Shown: positions 15,842 to 24,699, counted from the first letter of the stretch. The stretch is DNA of 44,816 nucleotides from Candidatus Enterenecus stercoripullorum (GCA_018716015.1 DVKM01000046.1:1-44816), one strand, 5' to 3'. Translations and numbers: made by a program. Notes: generated from the sequence alone by a model not told the origin.

Positions 15842-17213
15842 ACTTGCCCACACAGAAGCGCTCGAAGATGCGGGCGGTGACGTCCTCTCGCACCACCCGG
15901 CCGGTGAGCTCGCCCAGGGCGGTGAGGGCCTGCTCCACATCGGAGAGCACCGCGTCGGGGGGCATGCCGTCCCGGAGGGCCTGGGCCGCCCGGGACACCG
16001 CCTGCCGGGCCCGATGGGCGGCCTGGACCTGCCGGGCGTTGGTGAGCAGGGCGCCGGGGCGGGCGCCTGGGTCGTCGGGGAAGAGATTTTCCATGGCCAG
16101 CTCCAGCTGGTCCACCCCGTCCCCGGTGAGGGCGGACAGGCGGACCACCGGCACCTGGACGGGCAGCTGGGGCAGCTCGGCCTCCTCCTGGCCGGGCAGG
16201 TCGTCCTTATTCAGGATGACCACGCACCGGGGGGCGCTCAGACCCAAGGCCAGCACCTCCCGGTCCTCCTGGGTTAGGGAGCGGCTGCCGTCCAGCACTA
16301 CCAGCACCAACTCCGCCTGCTCCACGGCGGCCCGGCTGCGCTCCACCCCCAGCCGCTCCACCTGGTCGTCCGCTTCCCGCAGGCCGGCGGTGTCAATGAG
16401 CCGCAGCAGCACACCCCCCAAATTCAGCCGCTCTTCCACCGTGTCCCGGGTGGTGCCGGCGATGGGGGTGACAATGGCCCGGTCATAGCCCAGCAGGGAA
16501 TTGAATAGGGTGGACTTGCCCGCGTTGGGCCGGCCGATGATGGCGCAGGGGACGCCCTCCATGAGGGCCCGGCCCCGGCGGTAGCTGCCCGCCAGGCGGT
16601 CCAGCTTGTCCCCGGCGGCGGTGAGGGCGGCGGAGATCTCGGCGGCCTGAAAGGGCTGGATGTCCTCGTCGGGATAGTCCAGCACCGCGTGAAAGTGGGC
16701 CATCAGGTCGGTGAGGGACTGGTAGATCTCCTCAATGGCCCCGGCCAAAGCGCCCCCCAGCTGCCCGGCGGCCTGCCGCACGGCGGCGGGGGACTCGGCG
16801 TGGATGAGGTCGGCGATGGCCTCGGTGCGGGTCAGGTCCAACTTGCCGGCCAGAAAGGCCCGGCGGGTGAACTCTCCCGCCTGGGCCTGGCGGGCCCCGA
16901 CGGCAAACAGGGCCTCCAGCGCCAGCACCAGGGCGGCGGGGGAGCCGTGGCACTGCAGCTCGGCGGTATCCTCCCCGGTGTAGCTGTGGGGAGCGCGGGA
17001 GACGGTGGCCAGGCAGTAGTCCAGGACCTGCCCGTCCTGGTCCCGGAGAGCACCGTAGACCAGGGCGCGGTCGGGCCGGCCGGACATGGGGCCCCCGTGG
17101 GCGGGGGTGAACACCCGGTCCAGCACCGCCACGGACTCCGGCCCGGACAGGCGCAGGATGCCGATGGCGGAGGGGGCCAGGGCGGTGGCGATGGCGGCAA
17201 TGGTATCGTTCAT
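15840..17213 (-). CDS. mnmE: tRNA modification GTPase MnmE
   Basis: 457 residues. With MnmG it makes the (carboxymethyl)aminomethyl group on wobble uridine 34 of certain tRNAs. An N-terminal folate-binding domain (TIAAIATALAPSAIGILRLSG) is followed by a helical domain holding the G domain: G1 GRPNAGKS (near 224), the conserved GTTRDT, G3 DTAGLR, G4 NKDD. The C-terminus FCVGK keeps the conserved Cys454 of the CxGK motif. It is transcribed alone from 17271-17299. Its usual partners (jag, mnmG, rsmG) are not next to it. Confidence 0.96.
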   Translation of the reverse strand: MNDTIAAIATALAPSAIGILRLSGPESVAVLDRVFTPAHGGPMSGRPDRALVYGALRDQDGQVLDYCLATVSRAPHSYTGEDTAELQCHGSPAALVLALEALFAVGARQAQAGEFTRRAFLAGKLDLTRTEAIADLIHAESPAAVRQAAGQLGGALAGAIEEIYQSLTDLMAHFHAVLDYPDEDIQPFQAAEISAALTAAGDKLDRLAGSYRRGRALMEGVPCAIIGRPNAGKSTLFNSLLGYDRAIVTPIAGTTRDTVEERLNLGGVLLRLIDTAGLREADDQVERLGVERSRAAVEQAELVLVVLDGSRSLTQEDREVLALGLSAPRCVVILNKDDLPGQEEAELPQLPVQVPVVRLSALTGDGVDQLELAMENLFPDDPGARPGALLTNARQVQAAHRARQAVSRAAQALRDGMPPDAVLSDVEQALTALGELTGRVVREDVTARIFERFCVGK

Positions 17214-17270
17214 AGGGAATCACCTCAAGAAAAGTGCCTTAAAACTTGCCGCGGGGCAGTTTATCTTGAC

Positions 17271-17299
17271 AGGATACCACACCCCGGCGATTTTGGCAA
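17271..17299 (-). promoter_or_regulatory. Promoter of mnmE
   Basis: On the minus strand TTGCCA (17294-17299), 17 bp, TATCCT (17271-17276), with an extended -10 TG. Confidence 0.72.
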
Positions 17300-17316
17300 C
17301 CGGGAAAATAGGGCGG

Positions 17317-17345
17317 TTGCGCAGGGGAAACAGGTGTGATAAAAT
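17317..17345 (+). promoter_or_regulatory. Promoter of the SecB-like gene
   Basis: TTGCGC (17317-17322), 17 bp, TAAAAT (17340-17345) with an extended TG. It is divergent from the mnmE promoter, with 17 bp between the two -35 boxes. Confidence 0.72.
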
Positions 17346-17373
17346 AAGAAAAATCCCATTGGAGGTGTGAGCC

Positions 17374-17799
17374 ATGGCAGAACTGAATATGGTTTCCTAT
17401 AAGCTGCAAGATCTGCAGTTTTTCAACAAACTGGACAAGCCCGGCCAGGTGCAGCTGGAGAACAACTTCTCCTTTTCTGTGAGCTATACCCCGGACAACA
17501 CCCGGTGTGTGGCCAAGCTCTATCAGTGCGTGAAGGACAAGAGCGACGGCCCGGACCACCGCTTCTTTGTGTCCGTGGATCTGGTAGGGGTGTTTTCCGT
17601 CACCGGCGGGCCCCTCACCGACGAGGACAAGCGGGATTTCCATGTACAGTGCTATCACCAGCTCTTCCCCTATGCAGAGGTGCTGGCCAAGCAGGTGTGC
17701 GCTGCCGGCGGCATGCCCAATTTTATGCTGCTGCGTCAGAAGATGAACCGGGACAACGTGACCGTCAACCGAAAGGACCAGGGCCCGGCCCAGCTGTAA
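17374..17799 (+). CDS. SecB-like protein
   Basis: 141 residues. The beta-strand pattern (VSYKLQDLQFFNKLDKPGQV, then NNFSFSVSYTPDN and RFFVSVDLVGVFSV), the turn 'LT.EDKRDF', and the helical end with the 'YHQLFPYAEVLAKQVCAAGG' block fit the SecB fold. In Proteobacteria SecB is an export chaperone; SecB-like proteins in Gram-positives are less understood, and some protect antitoxins. No toxin-antitoxin pair is next to it and it has its own promoter. GGAGGTG precedes the ATG. The family call is from pattern only. Confidence 0.72.
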   Translation: MAELNMVSYKLQDLQFFNKLDKPGQVQLENNFSFSVSYTPDNTRCVAKLYQCVKDKSDGPDHRFFVSVDLVGVFSVTGGPLTDEDKRDFHVQCYHQLFPYAEVLAKQVCAAGGMPNFMLLRQKMNRDNVTVNRKDQGPAQL

Positions 17800-17810
17800 A
17801 AACGTAAAAT

Positions 17811-17836
17811 GCCCGTCCGCCAGGTGGCGGGCGGGC
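17811..17836 (+). terminator. Hairpin after the SecB-like gene
   Basis: An 11-bp GC-rich stem with one G-T pair around AGGT, starting 12 bases after the stop. Only TT follows, so it is a weak terminator. Confidence 0.55.
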
Positions 17837-17945
17837 TTCACAATCGCCGCAGGCCGGCCGCAGCGGGGCCGCTGCCAGGCAGGAGAGCTGTGGGGCAGCC
17901 TGCAAGACCGTGCTGGGTCAGGCCTGGGAGTTGGCGGGGGATGGA

Positions 17946-18341
17946 TCAGCTCTTCTCCTCAAAGGTGGCCCCGCAGGCGCGGCAGTGCACTGTGATGCGG
18001 CCCTTTCCCCGGGGTACCCGCATCTGCTGGCCGCAGTTGGGGCATTTGAAGTAGCGGTGATCCCTGTCCTGCATCCGGGCGCGGCAGGACTTGAAGCGCC
18101 GGCAGACGGGGCGCACCAGCTGAAGAAACTTCGCGTTTTCCGCCCGGCGGCGGTCCAGGTTGCGGGAGAGCATTCGGAAGAGTGTGACCAGAAGCAGCGC
18201 CAGTACGATCAGATCCAGCACGGCCAGGCGGGTGAACAGGAACACCACATAGAGAACGAGGTATACCGCCATGATGGCCACGTTCAACTGATCCATACCG
18301 TAGCGGCCCACCATGAACCGGCTCACCCACTGTCGAATCAT
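17946..18341 (-). CDS. Small membrane protein with C-terminal zinc ribbon
   Basis: 131 residues, function not recognised. Two hydrophobic segments at about residues 19-40 (LNVAIMAVYLVLYVVFLF) and 43-58 (LAVLDLIVLALLLVTLF) are followed by a basic stretch rich in Arg and a C-terminal rubredoxin-like zinc ribbon with CPNCG and CRACG pairs. The second of two close ATGs (18341) is chosen because GGAGG lies nine bases upstream; the first (18347) would be too near. It has its own promoter at 18388-18416. Confidence 0.78.
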   Translation of the reverse strand: MIRQWVSRFMVGRYGMDQLNVAIMAVYLVLYVVFLFTRLAVLDLIVLALLLVTLFRMLSRNLDRRRAENAKFLQLVRPVCRRFKSCRARMQDRDHRYFKCPNCGQQMRVPRGKGRITVHCRACGATFEEKS

Positions 18342-18387
18342 CCGCATTCACCTCCTGAGACCGGGAAAGGCTTTTGATCTATTCTTT

Positions 18388-18416
18388 ATGATAATCTTCC
18401 AAGAAGTCAACGTCAA
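18388..18416 (-). promoter_or_regulatory. Promoter of the zinc-ribbon membrane protein
   Basis: On the minus strand TTGACG (18411-18416), 17 bp, TATCAT (18388-18393). Confidence 0.75.
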
Positions 18417-18450
18417 TGGGGTATCCGTAAACAATATGTGAATTTGCACA

Positions 18451-18479
18451 TTGCGCAGGAGCAAAAAACTTGATATACT
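18451..18479 (+). promoter_or_regulatory. Promoter of the deaminase gene
   Basis: TTGCGC (18451-18456), 17 bp, TATACT (18474-18479). Same -35 as the SecB-like promoter. Confidence 0.75.
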
Positions 18480-18516
18480 TTATTCCAAAAAAGCGCAAAG
18501 GAGAAAGGAGAATCCC

Positions 18517-19002
18517 ATGGAGCGCATTGACAAGGAAAACTACTATCTGGATATTGCCCAGACCGTTTTGGAGCGGTCCACCTGCCTGCGCCGGTGCTAC
18601 GGGGCCATCGTGGTCAACCACGACGAGATTGTATCCACCGGATATAACGGCGCCCCCCGAGGCAGAAAGAACTGTGCCGATCTGGGTTACTGCACCCGGG
18701 AGGCCATGCACATCCCTTCCGGGGAGCGCTATGAGCTGTGCCGGTCGGTCCACGCCGAGGCCAACGCCATCATCTCCGCCTCCCGGAGGGAGGTGCTGGG
18801 GGCCACGCTGTACATGGCTTGCCGCAATCCGATGACGGGGGAGCTGATTGCCGGATCCACCTCCTGCTCCATGTGCCGCAGGCTGATCATCAACGCGGGC
18901 ATCGCCAAGGTGGTCATCCGGGACACCCCCACCGAGTACCGGGTTGTGGACGTGCAGCGGGACTGGATCGACGAGGATGACTCCCTGCCCCAACAGATCT
19001 GA
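18517..19002 (+). CDS. Deoxycytidylate deaminase (ComEB-like)
   Basis: 161 residues. It should convert dCMP to dUMP, feeding dTMP synthesis. Zinc ligands are in VHAEANA (His79, catalytic Glu81) and in SCSMC (Cys117, Cys120; the usual PCxxC is here SCSMC). The substrate loop TGYNGAPRGRKNC (41-53) is typical of dCMP rather than cytidine deaminases. AAAGGAG lies before the ATG at 18517. The protein resembles Bacillus ComEB, but no competence genes are beside it. Confidence 0.9.
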   Translation: MERIDKENYYLDIAQTVLERSTCLRRCYGAIVVNHDEIVSTGYNGAPRGRKNCADLGYCTREAMHIPSGERYELCRSVHAEANAIISASRREVLGATLYMACRNPMTGELIAGSTSCSMCRRLIINAGIAKVVIRDTPTEYRVVDVQRDWIDEDDSLPQQI

Positions 19003-19010
19003 GACAAGTG

Positions 19011-19048
19011 GGAAGGCTTCGGTCTGCGGACCGGGGCCTTTCCTGTTT
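19011..19048 (+). terminator. Terminator after the deaminase gene
   Basis: A 14-bp stem with one bulge (19011-19024 with 19029-19043) followed by TGTTT, nine bases after the stop. Confidence 0.7.
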
Positions 19049-19063
19049 CGGGGGATTTCACAG

Positions 19064-19092
19064 TTGTCATTTCCCGGCCTTTCGTGTAAAAT
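19064..19092 (+). promoter_or_regulatory. Promoter of the dnaD-mutL gene run
   Basis: TTGTCA (19064-19069), 17 bp, TAAAAT (19087-19092). The next four or five genes are closely spaced, so this may drive them all. Confidence 0.8.
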
Positions 19093-19131
19093 AAATTCCT
19101 AACGGAAACTGTGCCAGGGGAGGTGCCGGCC

Positions 19132-20100
19132 TTGTCCGCGCTGCTGCTGCCCAACGAAATACTGTCCATGTCCGCCCAGGCCGCCCGGCGGCTGGTGGAG
19201 GCGGGGGACGGGGACGCGGCCCTGCTCTATCTGGCCCTGCTGGAGGCGGGGGGAGAGGCGACCGGCGCCGGCGCCCGGCTGCGCTGGCCCCAGGAGCGGC
19301 TGGACCAGGCCTGGCAGCGCCTGGCCGCCCTGGAACTGGTGGCCCACGGCCCGTCCCCAGCCCCTGCGCCGGAGCCCAAGGCGGTGGAGAAGCCTCCGGA
19401 GTACAGCCGGAAGGACCTGGCCGACGCCCTGGAGCGGGAGCCGGACTTCCAGGGCCTCTACCGGGAGGTGGAGCGGATCATTAGCCGCCCTCTCACGGAC
19501 AACGACCTGAAATGCCTGTATACCATTTACGACTACCTGGCCCTGCCCACAGAGGTGATTTTGCTGCTCACCGGCTATGTGGCCCGGCGGCTGCGCCGGC
19601 AGAAGGGCAGCGCCGGCCCACGGCCCCGGATGCCCCAGATCCAGAAGGAGGCCTTCCGGTGGAAGCGCCTGGGGGTGGACACGGTGGAGCGGGCGGAGGC
19701 CTATCTTCGCCGGCAGGAGCTGGTGGACCGCAGGGAGTGGAAGATCCTGTCCACCATCGGGGTTACCACCCCCCGGGCCGCGGTGGAAAAGGAGCGGGAG
19801 TACATCGAGCGCTGGGTGGGCATGGGGCTGAGCGACGAGCTCATCGCCCTGGCCTATGAGCGCACGGTCTACCAGAAAAAAGAGATGAACTGGCCCTATA
19901 TGAACAAAATCCTCACCTCCTGGCATGAGGCGGGGTATGACACCGCGGACCGGGTGCGGGCAGAGGACCGGCCGCCCCAGCGCCGCCGGAGCGGGGAGAA
20001 GCGCGCCGGGGCGGACCGCTTCCAGCCCAGCGCCGAGCGCATCCGGAAGAACGCGGACTGGCTGGATAAATTTTTGAAAGAGCAGGAGAGAGGCGGGTGA
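19132..20100 (+). CDS. DnaD/DnaB_2-domain replication initiation protein
   Basis: 322 residues. An N-terminal winged-helix region (about 1-75) is followed by a linker and two helical DnaB_2-type segments: EYSRKDLADALEREPDFQGL with YTIYDYLALPTEVILLL (about 90-150), and VTTPRAAVEKEREYIERWVG with MNKILTSWHEAGY (about 210-270). The tail is basic. In Bacillota such proteins help load the replicative helicase at the origin or at restart sites. The start is probably TTG at 19132, eight bases after GGGGAGG; a GTG at 19111 overlaps that site. The next gene is a helicase-loader ATPase, six bases downstream. Confidence 0.85.
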   Translation: MSALLLPNEILSMSAQAARRLVEAGDGDAALLYLALLEAGGEATGAGARLRWPQERLDQAWQRLAALELVAHGPSPAPAPEPKAVEKPPEYSRKDLADALEREPDFQGLYREVERIISRPLTDNDLKCLYTIYDYLALPTEVILLLTGYVARRLRRQKGSAGPRPRMPQIQKEAFRWKRLGVDTVERAEAYLRRQELVDRREWKILSTIGVTTPRAAVEKEREYIERWVGMGLSDELIALAYERTVYQKKEMNWPYMNKILTSWHEAGYDTADRVRAEDRPPQRRRSGEKRAGADRFQPSAERIRKNADWLDKFLKEQERGG

Positions 20101-20106
20101 GATGGC

Positions 20107-21111
20107 ATGGCGTTTGAACCGGGGGTAGTGCGGCAGGCCAGCATGCGGCTGCTGCGCCGGAAAGAGGAGCGCATGGGCCGCCGGGAGCGGCTGGAGCAGG
20201 ATCTGTACCAGCGGGAGCCGGAGCTGCGGCGGCTGGACGGGGAGATCCGGGGCACGATGGTGGAGCTGGCCGGGCTTCTGGCGTCGGGCAAGCCCCTGGA
20301 GGCCGAGGGAGCGGAGATTGCCGCCGTGCGGGAAAAGAATCTGGCCCTTCAAACGCGGCGGGAGGAGCTGCTGCGGGCGCTGGGGTGTGAACCGTCCCAG
20401 CTGGAGGACGTCCCGGCCTGTCCCCTGTGCGGGGACACTGGCTGGACGGGGGGCAGGATGTGCCGGTGCCTGAAGGAGCTGTGCGTCCAGGAGCAGATGA
20501 AGCGGCTGACCAGTTTGATGAATCTGACGGAAGAGCAGTCCTTTGACCAGCTCCGGATGGACGTATACTCTGATCAGCCCTGGCAGGGGCAGGAGCGCTC
20601 CCCCCGGGAGCAGATGAAGCGGGTGGTTCTGGTGTGCGAGGGGTTTGCCCGGCAGTTTCCCCACTACCCGCTGAAGAATCTGCTGCTGTCCGGGGGCACG
20701 GGGCTGGGCAAGACCTTTTTGTCCGGCTGCATTGCCCGGGAGGTGTCCCAGCGGGGCTACTCGGTGGTGTACGAGACGGTCATCGATCTGTTTTCCGCCT
20801 TTGAGACCCGGCGATTCACCCGGGACGCCCAGGAGGAGCGCCAGGCCCGGGAGGATACCCGGCGCTACCTGCGCTGCGATCTGCTGATTCTGGACGACCT
20901 GGGCAGTGAGATGACCGGGCCTCTGGCCCAGGCGGCTTTGTATGAGGTGGTGAACAGCCGGCTCCAGGCGGACCGGCGCACCATCATTTCCACCAACCTG
21001 TCCTTAGAGCAGATCGGGGAGCGCTATACCCCCCAGATCACCTCCCGGATCGGGGGGCTGTTCCGGGAACTGACCTTCTACGGGCAGGACATCCGGCGCA
21101 GGGGCCAGTGA
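20107..21111 (+). CDS. DnaI/DnaC-like helicase loader ATPase
   Basis: 334 residues. A helical N-terminal part (1-100) is followed by a four-cysteine zinc finger (CPLCGDTG, then CRCLKELC, about 105-128) and an AAA+ domain: Walker A GGTGLGKTF (about 196-204), Walker B LLILDDLG (about 259-266), and sensor I STNLS (about 297). These features match DnaI/DnaC, which load the DnaB-type helicase. The DnaD-like gene directly before it supports a primosome role. The start at 20107 lies after a purine-rich AGGCGGG. Confidence 0.9.
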   Translation: MAFEPGVVRQASMRLLRRKEERMGRRERLEQDLYQREPELRRLDGEIRGTMVELAGLLASGKPLEAEGAEIAAVREKNLALQTRREELLRALGCEPSQLEDVPACPLCGDTGWTGGRMCRCLKELCVQEQMKRLTSLMNLTEEQSFDQLRMDVYSDQPWQGQERSPREQMKRVVLVCEGFARQFPHYPLKNLLLSGGTGLGKTFLSGCIAREVSQRGYSVVYETVIDLFSAFETRRFTRDAQEERQAREDTRRYLRCDLLILDDLGSEMTGPLAQAALYEVVNSRLQADRRTIISTNLSLEQIGERYTPQITSRIGGLFRELTFYGQDIRRRGQ

Positions 21112-21151
21112 GGCGCGCCGGGTCAAGGATGAAAAAGAGGAGGCGCAGGAA

Positions 21152-21586
21152 ATGCGCGCTGTGGTAACCAGAGTAAAGCAGGCCCGGGTGGAGATCGACA
21201 GGAACATCAATGGCCAGATCGGCCAGGGCTTTCTGGTGCTGTTGGGGGTGGGCCCCCAGGACACCCAGGCCGTGGCGGACAAGATGGCCGACAAGGTGTG
21301 CGGCCTGCGGGTGTTTGAGGACGAGAACGGGAAGATGAACCTGAATTTACACACGGTGGGCGGCTCCATCCTGGTGGTGAGCCAGTTCACCCTGTACGCC
21401 GACACCTCCTCCCGCCGGCCGGGCTTTACCGGCGCGGCCAAGCCCGACGTGGCCATCCCCCTCTACGAGCGGTTTATGGAGCAGTGCCGGCAGCGGGGCT
21501 TTGTGGTGGAGCACGGGGAGTTTGGCGCGGACATGCAGGTGTTCTCCCAGAACGACGGCCCGGTGACCATTTTGCTGGATATTTGA
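21152..21586 (+). CDS. dtd: D-aminoacyl-tRNA deacylase
   Basis: 144 residues. Dtd removes D-amino acids (and glycine from tRNA-Ala) from mischarged tRNA. The active-site loop SQFTLYAD (about 78-85) and the Gly-cisPro-type end NDGPVTILLD (133-142) are present, with MRAVVTRVKQARVEI at the N-terminus. AGGAGG lies before the ATG. The length equals the family norm. Confidence 0.96.
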   Translation: MRAVVTRVKQARVEIDRNINGQIGQGFLVLLGVGPQDTQAVADKMADKVCGLRVFEDENGKMNLNLHTVGGSILVVSQFTLYADTSSRRPGFTGAAKPDVAIPLYERFMEQCRQRGFVVEHGEFGADMQVFSQNDGPVTILLDI

Positions 21587-21667
21587 TCAAAACGCCCGGG
21601 AAAACCCGGAGGATCGGATTTGACTTTTTCCGCGCCATGGGGCGCGGTGTTTCCAAGGAGGCGCGCT

Positions 21668-23671
21668 ATGCCTGTCATCAAACAGCTGGACCCCCATGTG
21701 GCCGACCTGATCGCCGCCGGCGAGGTGGTGGAGCGGCCGGCGTCGGTGGTCAAGGAGCTGATGGAAAACGCCATTGACGCGGGAGCCTGCGCCGTCACGG
21801 TGGAGATTGCCCACGGGGGGATGACCCTCATCCGGGTCACCGACGACGGCTGCGGCATCCCCGCGGACCAGGCGGCGACGGCCTTTCTCCGCCACGCCAC
21901 CTCCAAGATCTCCAACGAGTTTGACCTGGAGGCCATCGGCACCCTGGGCTTCCGGGGGGAGGCTCTGGCGGCCATTTCGGCGGTGTCCCGGGTGGAGCTG
22001 TTCACCCGCCCGGCTCAGGATACGCTGGGCACCGCCTTGACCCTGGAGGGCGGGCGGGTGCTGGAGCAGGAGGAGGCGGGCTGCCCCGCAGGCACCACCA
22101 TGGTGGTTCGGGACCTGTTTTTTAACACCCCCGTCCGGCAGAAATTTCTGAAGAAGGACGCGGCGGAGGGGGCGGCGGTGTTCGCCGTGGTCCAGCGCAT
22201 CGCCCTGTCCCACCCGGAGCTGTCGGTGAAGTTCATCCGGGATGGGCGGCAGGAGCTGCTTACTCCCGGAGACGGGCAGCTCAAAAGCGCCGTCTACGCC
22301 GTCATGGGCCGGGACATCGCCCTGGGATTCCTGCCGGTGAGCGGCTCGGGGACCAACATGAGCGTGTCCGGCTTTACCTCCATGCCCACCTGCTGCCGGG
22401 GTAGCCGCAGCTACCAGCACTTTTTCGTCAACGGCCGGTATGTGAAGAGCCGCACCATGATGGCGGCGGTGGAGGAGGCCTACAAAAACCAGAAGATGGT
22501 GGGGCGCTTCCCCGGCTGCGTCATCCACCTCACGGTGCGCCCCAACGAGGTAGACGTGAACGTCCACCCGGCCAAGACGGAAGTGAAATTTCAGAATGAG
22601 CAGCAGGTGTTCTCCACTGTGTACCACGGGGTGCTCTCCGCCCTGAGCGGGGACCGCACCCGCCCACAGGCGGTGCTGGGAGGCGTCCGGGCGGAGGACA
22701 CCGTCACCCCCAATCAGACCTCCCTGCCCTTGAACGACGGGGCGGCGGTGGCGGTGAACCAGGCGCCCCCCGTGTGGCGGGCCCCCGCCCGGCCCCAAAG
22801 GGCGCAGGCTGCCGCGGGAAAAGCTGAGCCCGTATACCAGTTCTGCCGGGTGGACCCCCTGTCCCCGCAAGGGGAGCAGTCCCCCCGCTGGCCCGCGCCT
22901 GCCTCCGGCGGGGGGGAAAAACCGGAGCGGGAAAGTCCTCCCGCCCCCCCTCCGGCGGCCCAGCCGGAAGAAAAACAGGGCCCGGCGGAGCCTCAGCGGG
23001 AACCTGTGGCGACAAAAGATTCTGTCCCTGAGCTCCGGGGGGCGGTGCAGACTGCCCCCCAGGAGCCTGCGGCCGTTCAGCAGCCTGCGGTAGAAGCGTC
23101 CCGGCAGGAGCCCTGGCAGGTGCGGGGAGAGCTGTTCCACACCTATGTGATGGTGGAGCAGGGGGACAAGGTGCTGCTCATCGACAAGCACGCGGCCCAC
23201 GAGCGGGCCAATTTCGACCGGCTGAAGGCGGCGGACTACCAGCCTATGGTACAGCAGCTGCTGGTGCCGGTGACCTTCACCCCCGCCCCGGAGGAGCGCT
23301 CGGTGCTGCTGGAGCAGCTGCCCCTGCTGGCCCGGTTCGGCTTTGAGGTGGAGGAGTTCGGCGCCGCTGCCCTGGCAGTGCGCTCAGCTCCGGACTACCT
23401 GGACGCGGGGAACATTGAGCCGGCCCTGCTGGAGCTGGCCCGGCGCATCCGGGTCACCGGCTCGGCGGATCCCCAGGCCGCCCGGGACGAGCTGCTGCAC
23501 ACCATGGCCTGCAAGGCGGCCATCAAGGGCGGACAGCGCAACGGCCCCCAGGAGCTGGAAGAGGTGGCCCGGATGGTGCTGTCCGGCGCGGTGCGCTACT
23601 GCCCCCACGGCCGCCCCGTGGCCATCGAGCTGACCCGCGCCCAGTTGGAAAAGCAATTTAAACGAACCTGA
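21668..23671 (+). CDS. mutL: DNA mismatch repair protein MutL
   Basis: 667 residues. The N-terminal GHKL ATPase has ENAIDAGA, DDGCGI and GFRGEAL. An unstructured Pro/Glu-rich linker spans about 340-480. The C-terminal dimerisation/nuclease domain carries DKHAAHER (the DQHAxxExxxxE metal motif with Gln replaced by Lys), ACKAAIKGG and CPHGRP, so strand-nicking activity is likely. The start at 21668 follows AAGGAGG. It is read after dtd and before a nucleoside kinase-like gene. Confidence 0.96.
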   Translation: MPVIKQLDPHVADLIAAGEVVERPASVVKELMENAIDAGACAVTVEIAHGGMTLIRVTDDGCGIPADQAATAFLRHATSKISNEFDLEAIGTLGFRGEALAAISAVSRVELFTRPAQDTLGTALTLEGGRVLEQEEAGCPAGTTMVVRDLFFNTPVRQKFLKKDAAEGAAVFAVVQRIALSHPELSVKFIRDGRQELLTPGDGQLKSAVYAVMGRDIALGFLPVSGSGTNMSVSGFTSMPTCCRGSRSYQHFFVNGRYVKSRTMMAAVEEAYKNQKMVGRFPGCVIHLTVRPNEVDVNVHPAKTEVKFQNEQQVFSTVYHGVLSALSGDRTRPQAVLGGVRAEDTVTPNQTSLPLNDGAAVAVNQAPPVWRAPARPQRAQAAAGKAEPVYQFCRVDPLSPQGEQSPRWPAPASGGGEKPERESPPAPPPAAQPEEKQGPAEPQREPVATKDSVPELRGAVQTAPQEPAAVQQPAVEASRQEPWQVRGELFHTYVMVEQGDKVLLIDKHAAHERANFDRLKAADYQPMVQQLLVPVTFTPAPEERSVLLEQLPLLARFGFEVEEFGAAALAVRSAPDYLDAGNIEPALLELARRIRVTGSADPQAARDELLHTMACKAAIKGGQRNGPQELEEVARMVLSGAVRYCPHGRPVAIELTRAQLEKQFKRT

Positions 23672-23684
23672 AAGGAAGTTTGGC

Positions 23685-24602
23685 ATGGCCTACCAGCTCA
23701 AGGAGATCAACGAGGCGGTGCGCCGGGACGCGCTGGCCTTTATGGAACAGTGCGACCAGGGGTTTCAAGATAAGGTGAAGGCGGCGGCAGATCTCATCTG
23801 CCAGCGCATGAAGGGCAGCCCCGTGGTGCTGCTCTCCGGCCCCTCCGGGTCGGGCAAGACCACCACGGCGGGAATGATCTGCCAGGAGCTGAAGCGCCGG
23901 GGGATCGGCAGCCACACCATCTCCATGGACGACTACTTCGTCCGCCAGGACCCCAAAACCGCCCCCCGCACCCCCGATGGGGAGATCGACTACGAGTCCC
24001 CGGAGATGATGGATCTGGCCCTGCTGGACGAGCATTTTTCCAAGCTCACCCGGGGGGAGGAGATTGTCGTGCCCAAATTCGAGTTTGCCCGACAGATGCG
24101 CAACGACAGCATGGGCACACCCCTAAAGCTGGGTAAGGATGAGATTGCCATTTTTGAGGGTATCCACGCTCTGAACACCCGGATCACCGCAGGCCATCCC
24201 GAGGCCACCCGGCTGTACATCTCCGCCCGGAGCAACGTACTGGACGGCCAGGCGCTGCGCTTCAAGGGCACCTGGATGCGGCTGACCCGGCGGGCAGTGC
24301 GGGACTACAACTTCCGGGGCACCGACGTGGAGGGCACCCTGGACATGTGGGCCAACGTGCGCCGGGGGGAGAAGTTGTACATCTCCCCCTACAAGAACAC
24401 CGCCCATATGCTTTTTGACTCCTCCCTGCCCTATGAGGTGGGGGTGATGGTCTGCTACGCCAGGCCCCTGATGGAGGCAGTGCCCGAGGGCAATCAGCGC
24501 ACCCAGGAGCTGCGGGAGCTGGTGGCTGCCTTCGACTGGTTTGAGGCTATCGACCCCGAGCTGGTGCCGGCAGACTCCCTGCTCCACGAGTTTATCGGGT
24601 GA
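23685..24602 (+). CDS. Uridine kinase / phosphoribulokinase-family protein
   Basis: 305 residues with a P-loop kinase domain. Walker A is GPSGSGKTT (about 51-59), then MDDYF and the DYESPEMMDL lid segment, then FEGIHALN (about 160). The family includes uridine kinases and the clostridial 'nucleoside kinase' proteins, some with an N-terminal TGS domain that is lacking here. The substrate cannot be told from sequence. AAAGGAAG precedes the ATG, 13 bases after mutL. A strong terminator follows. Confidence 0.85.
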   Translation: MAYQLKEINEAVRRDALAFMEQCDQGFQDKVKAAADLICQRMKGSPVVLLSGPSGSGKTTTAGMICQELKRRGIGSHTISMDDYFVRQDPKTAPRTPDGEIDYESPEMMDLALLDEHFSKLTRGEEIVVPKFEFARQMRNDSMGTPLKLGKDEIAIFEGIHALNTRITAGHPEATRLYISARSNVLDGQALRFKGTWMRLTRRAVRDYNFRGTDVEGTLDMWANVRRGEKLYISPYKNTAHMLFDSSLPYEVGVMVCYARPLMEAVPEGNQRTQELRELVAAFDWFEAIDPELVPADSLLHEFIG

Positions 24603-24622
24603 TAGGGTGGCATGTACACGGC

Positions 24623-24656
24623 AAAACTGGCGCCGCAGAAATGCGGCGCCAGTTTT
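24623..24656. terminator. Bidirectional terminator
   Basis: A perfect 15-bp stem (24623-24637 with 24642-24656) with a GAAA tetraloop and A/T-rich flanks. It ends the dnaD-kinase run and the facing pspC operon. Confidence 0.93.
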
Positions 24657-24699
24657 ATTACAAAGCGGGCCCCTGGCAAAGGGCCCAGAGAAGGACGGA

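Noticed and set aside
19099-23200. Minus-strand open frames of 521 and 537 codons opposite dnaD, the loader ATPase and mutL
   Set aside because: They have no start signal or known domain and mirror the codon pattern of the sense genes. They are shadows.
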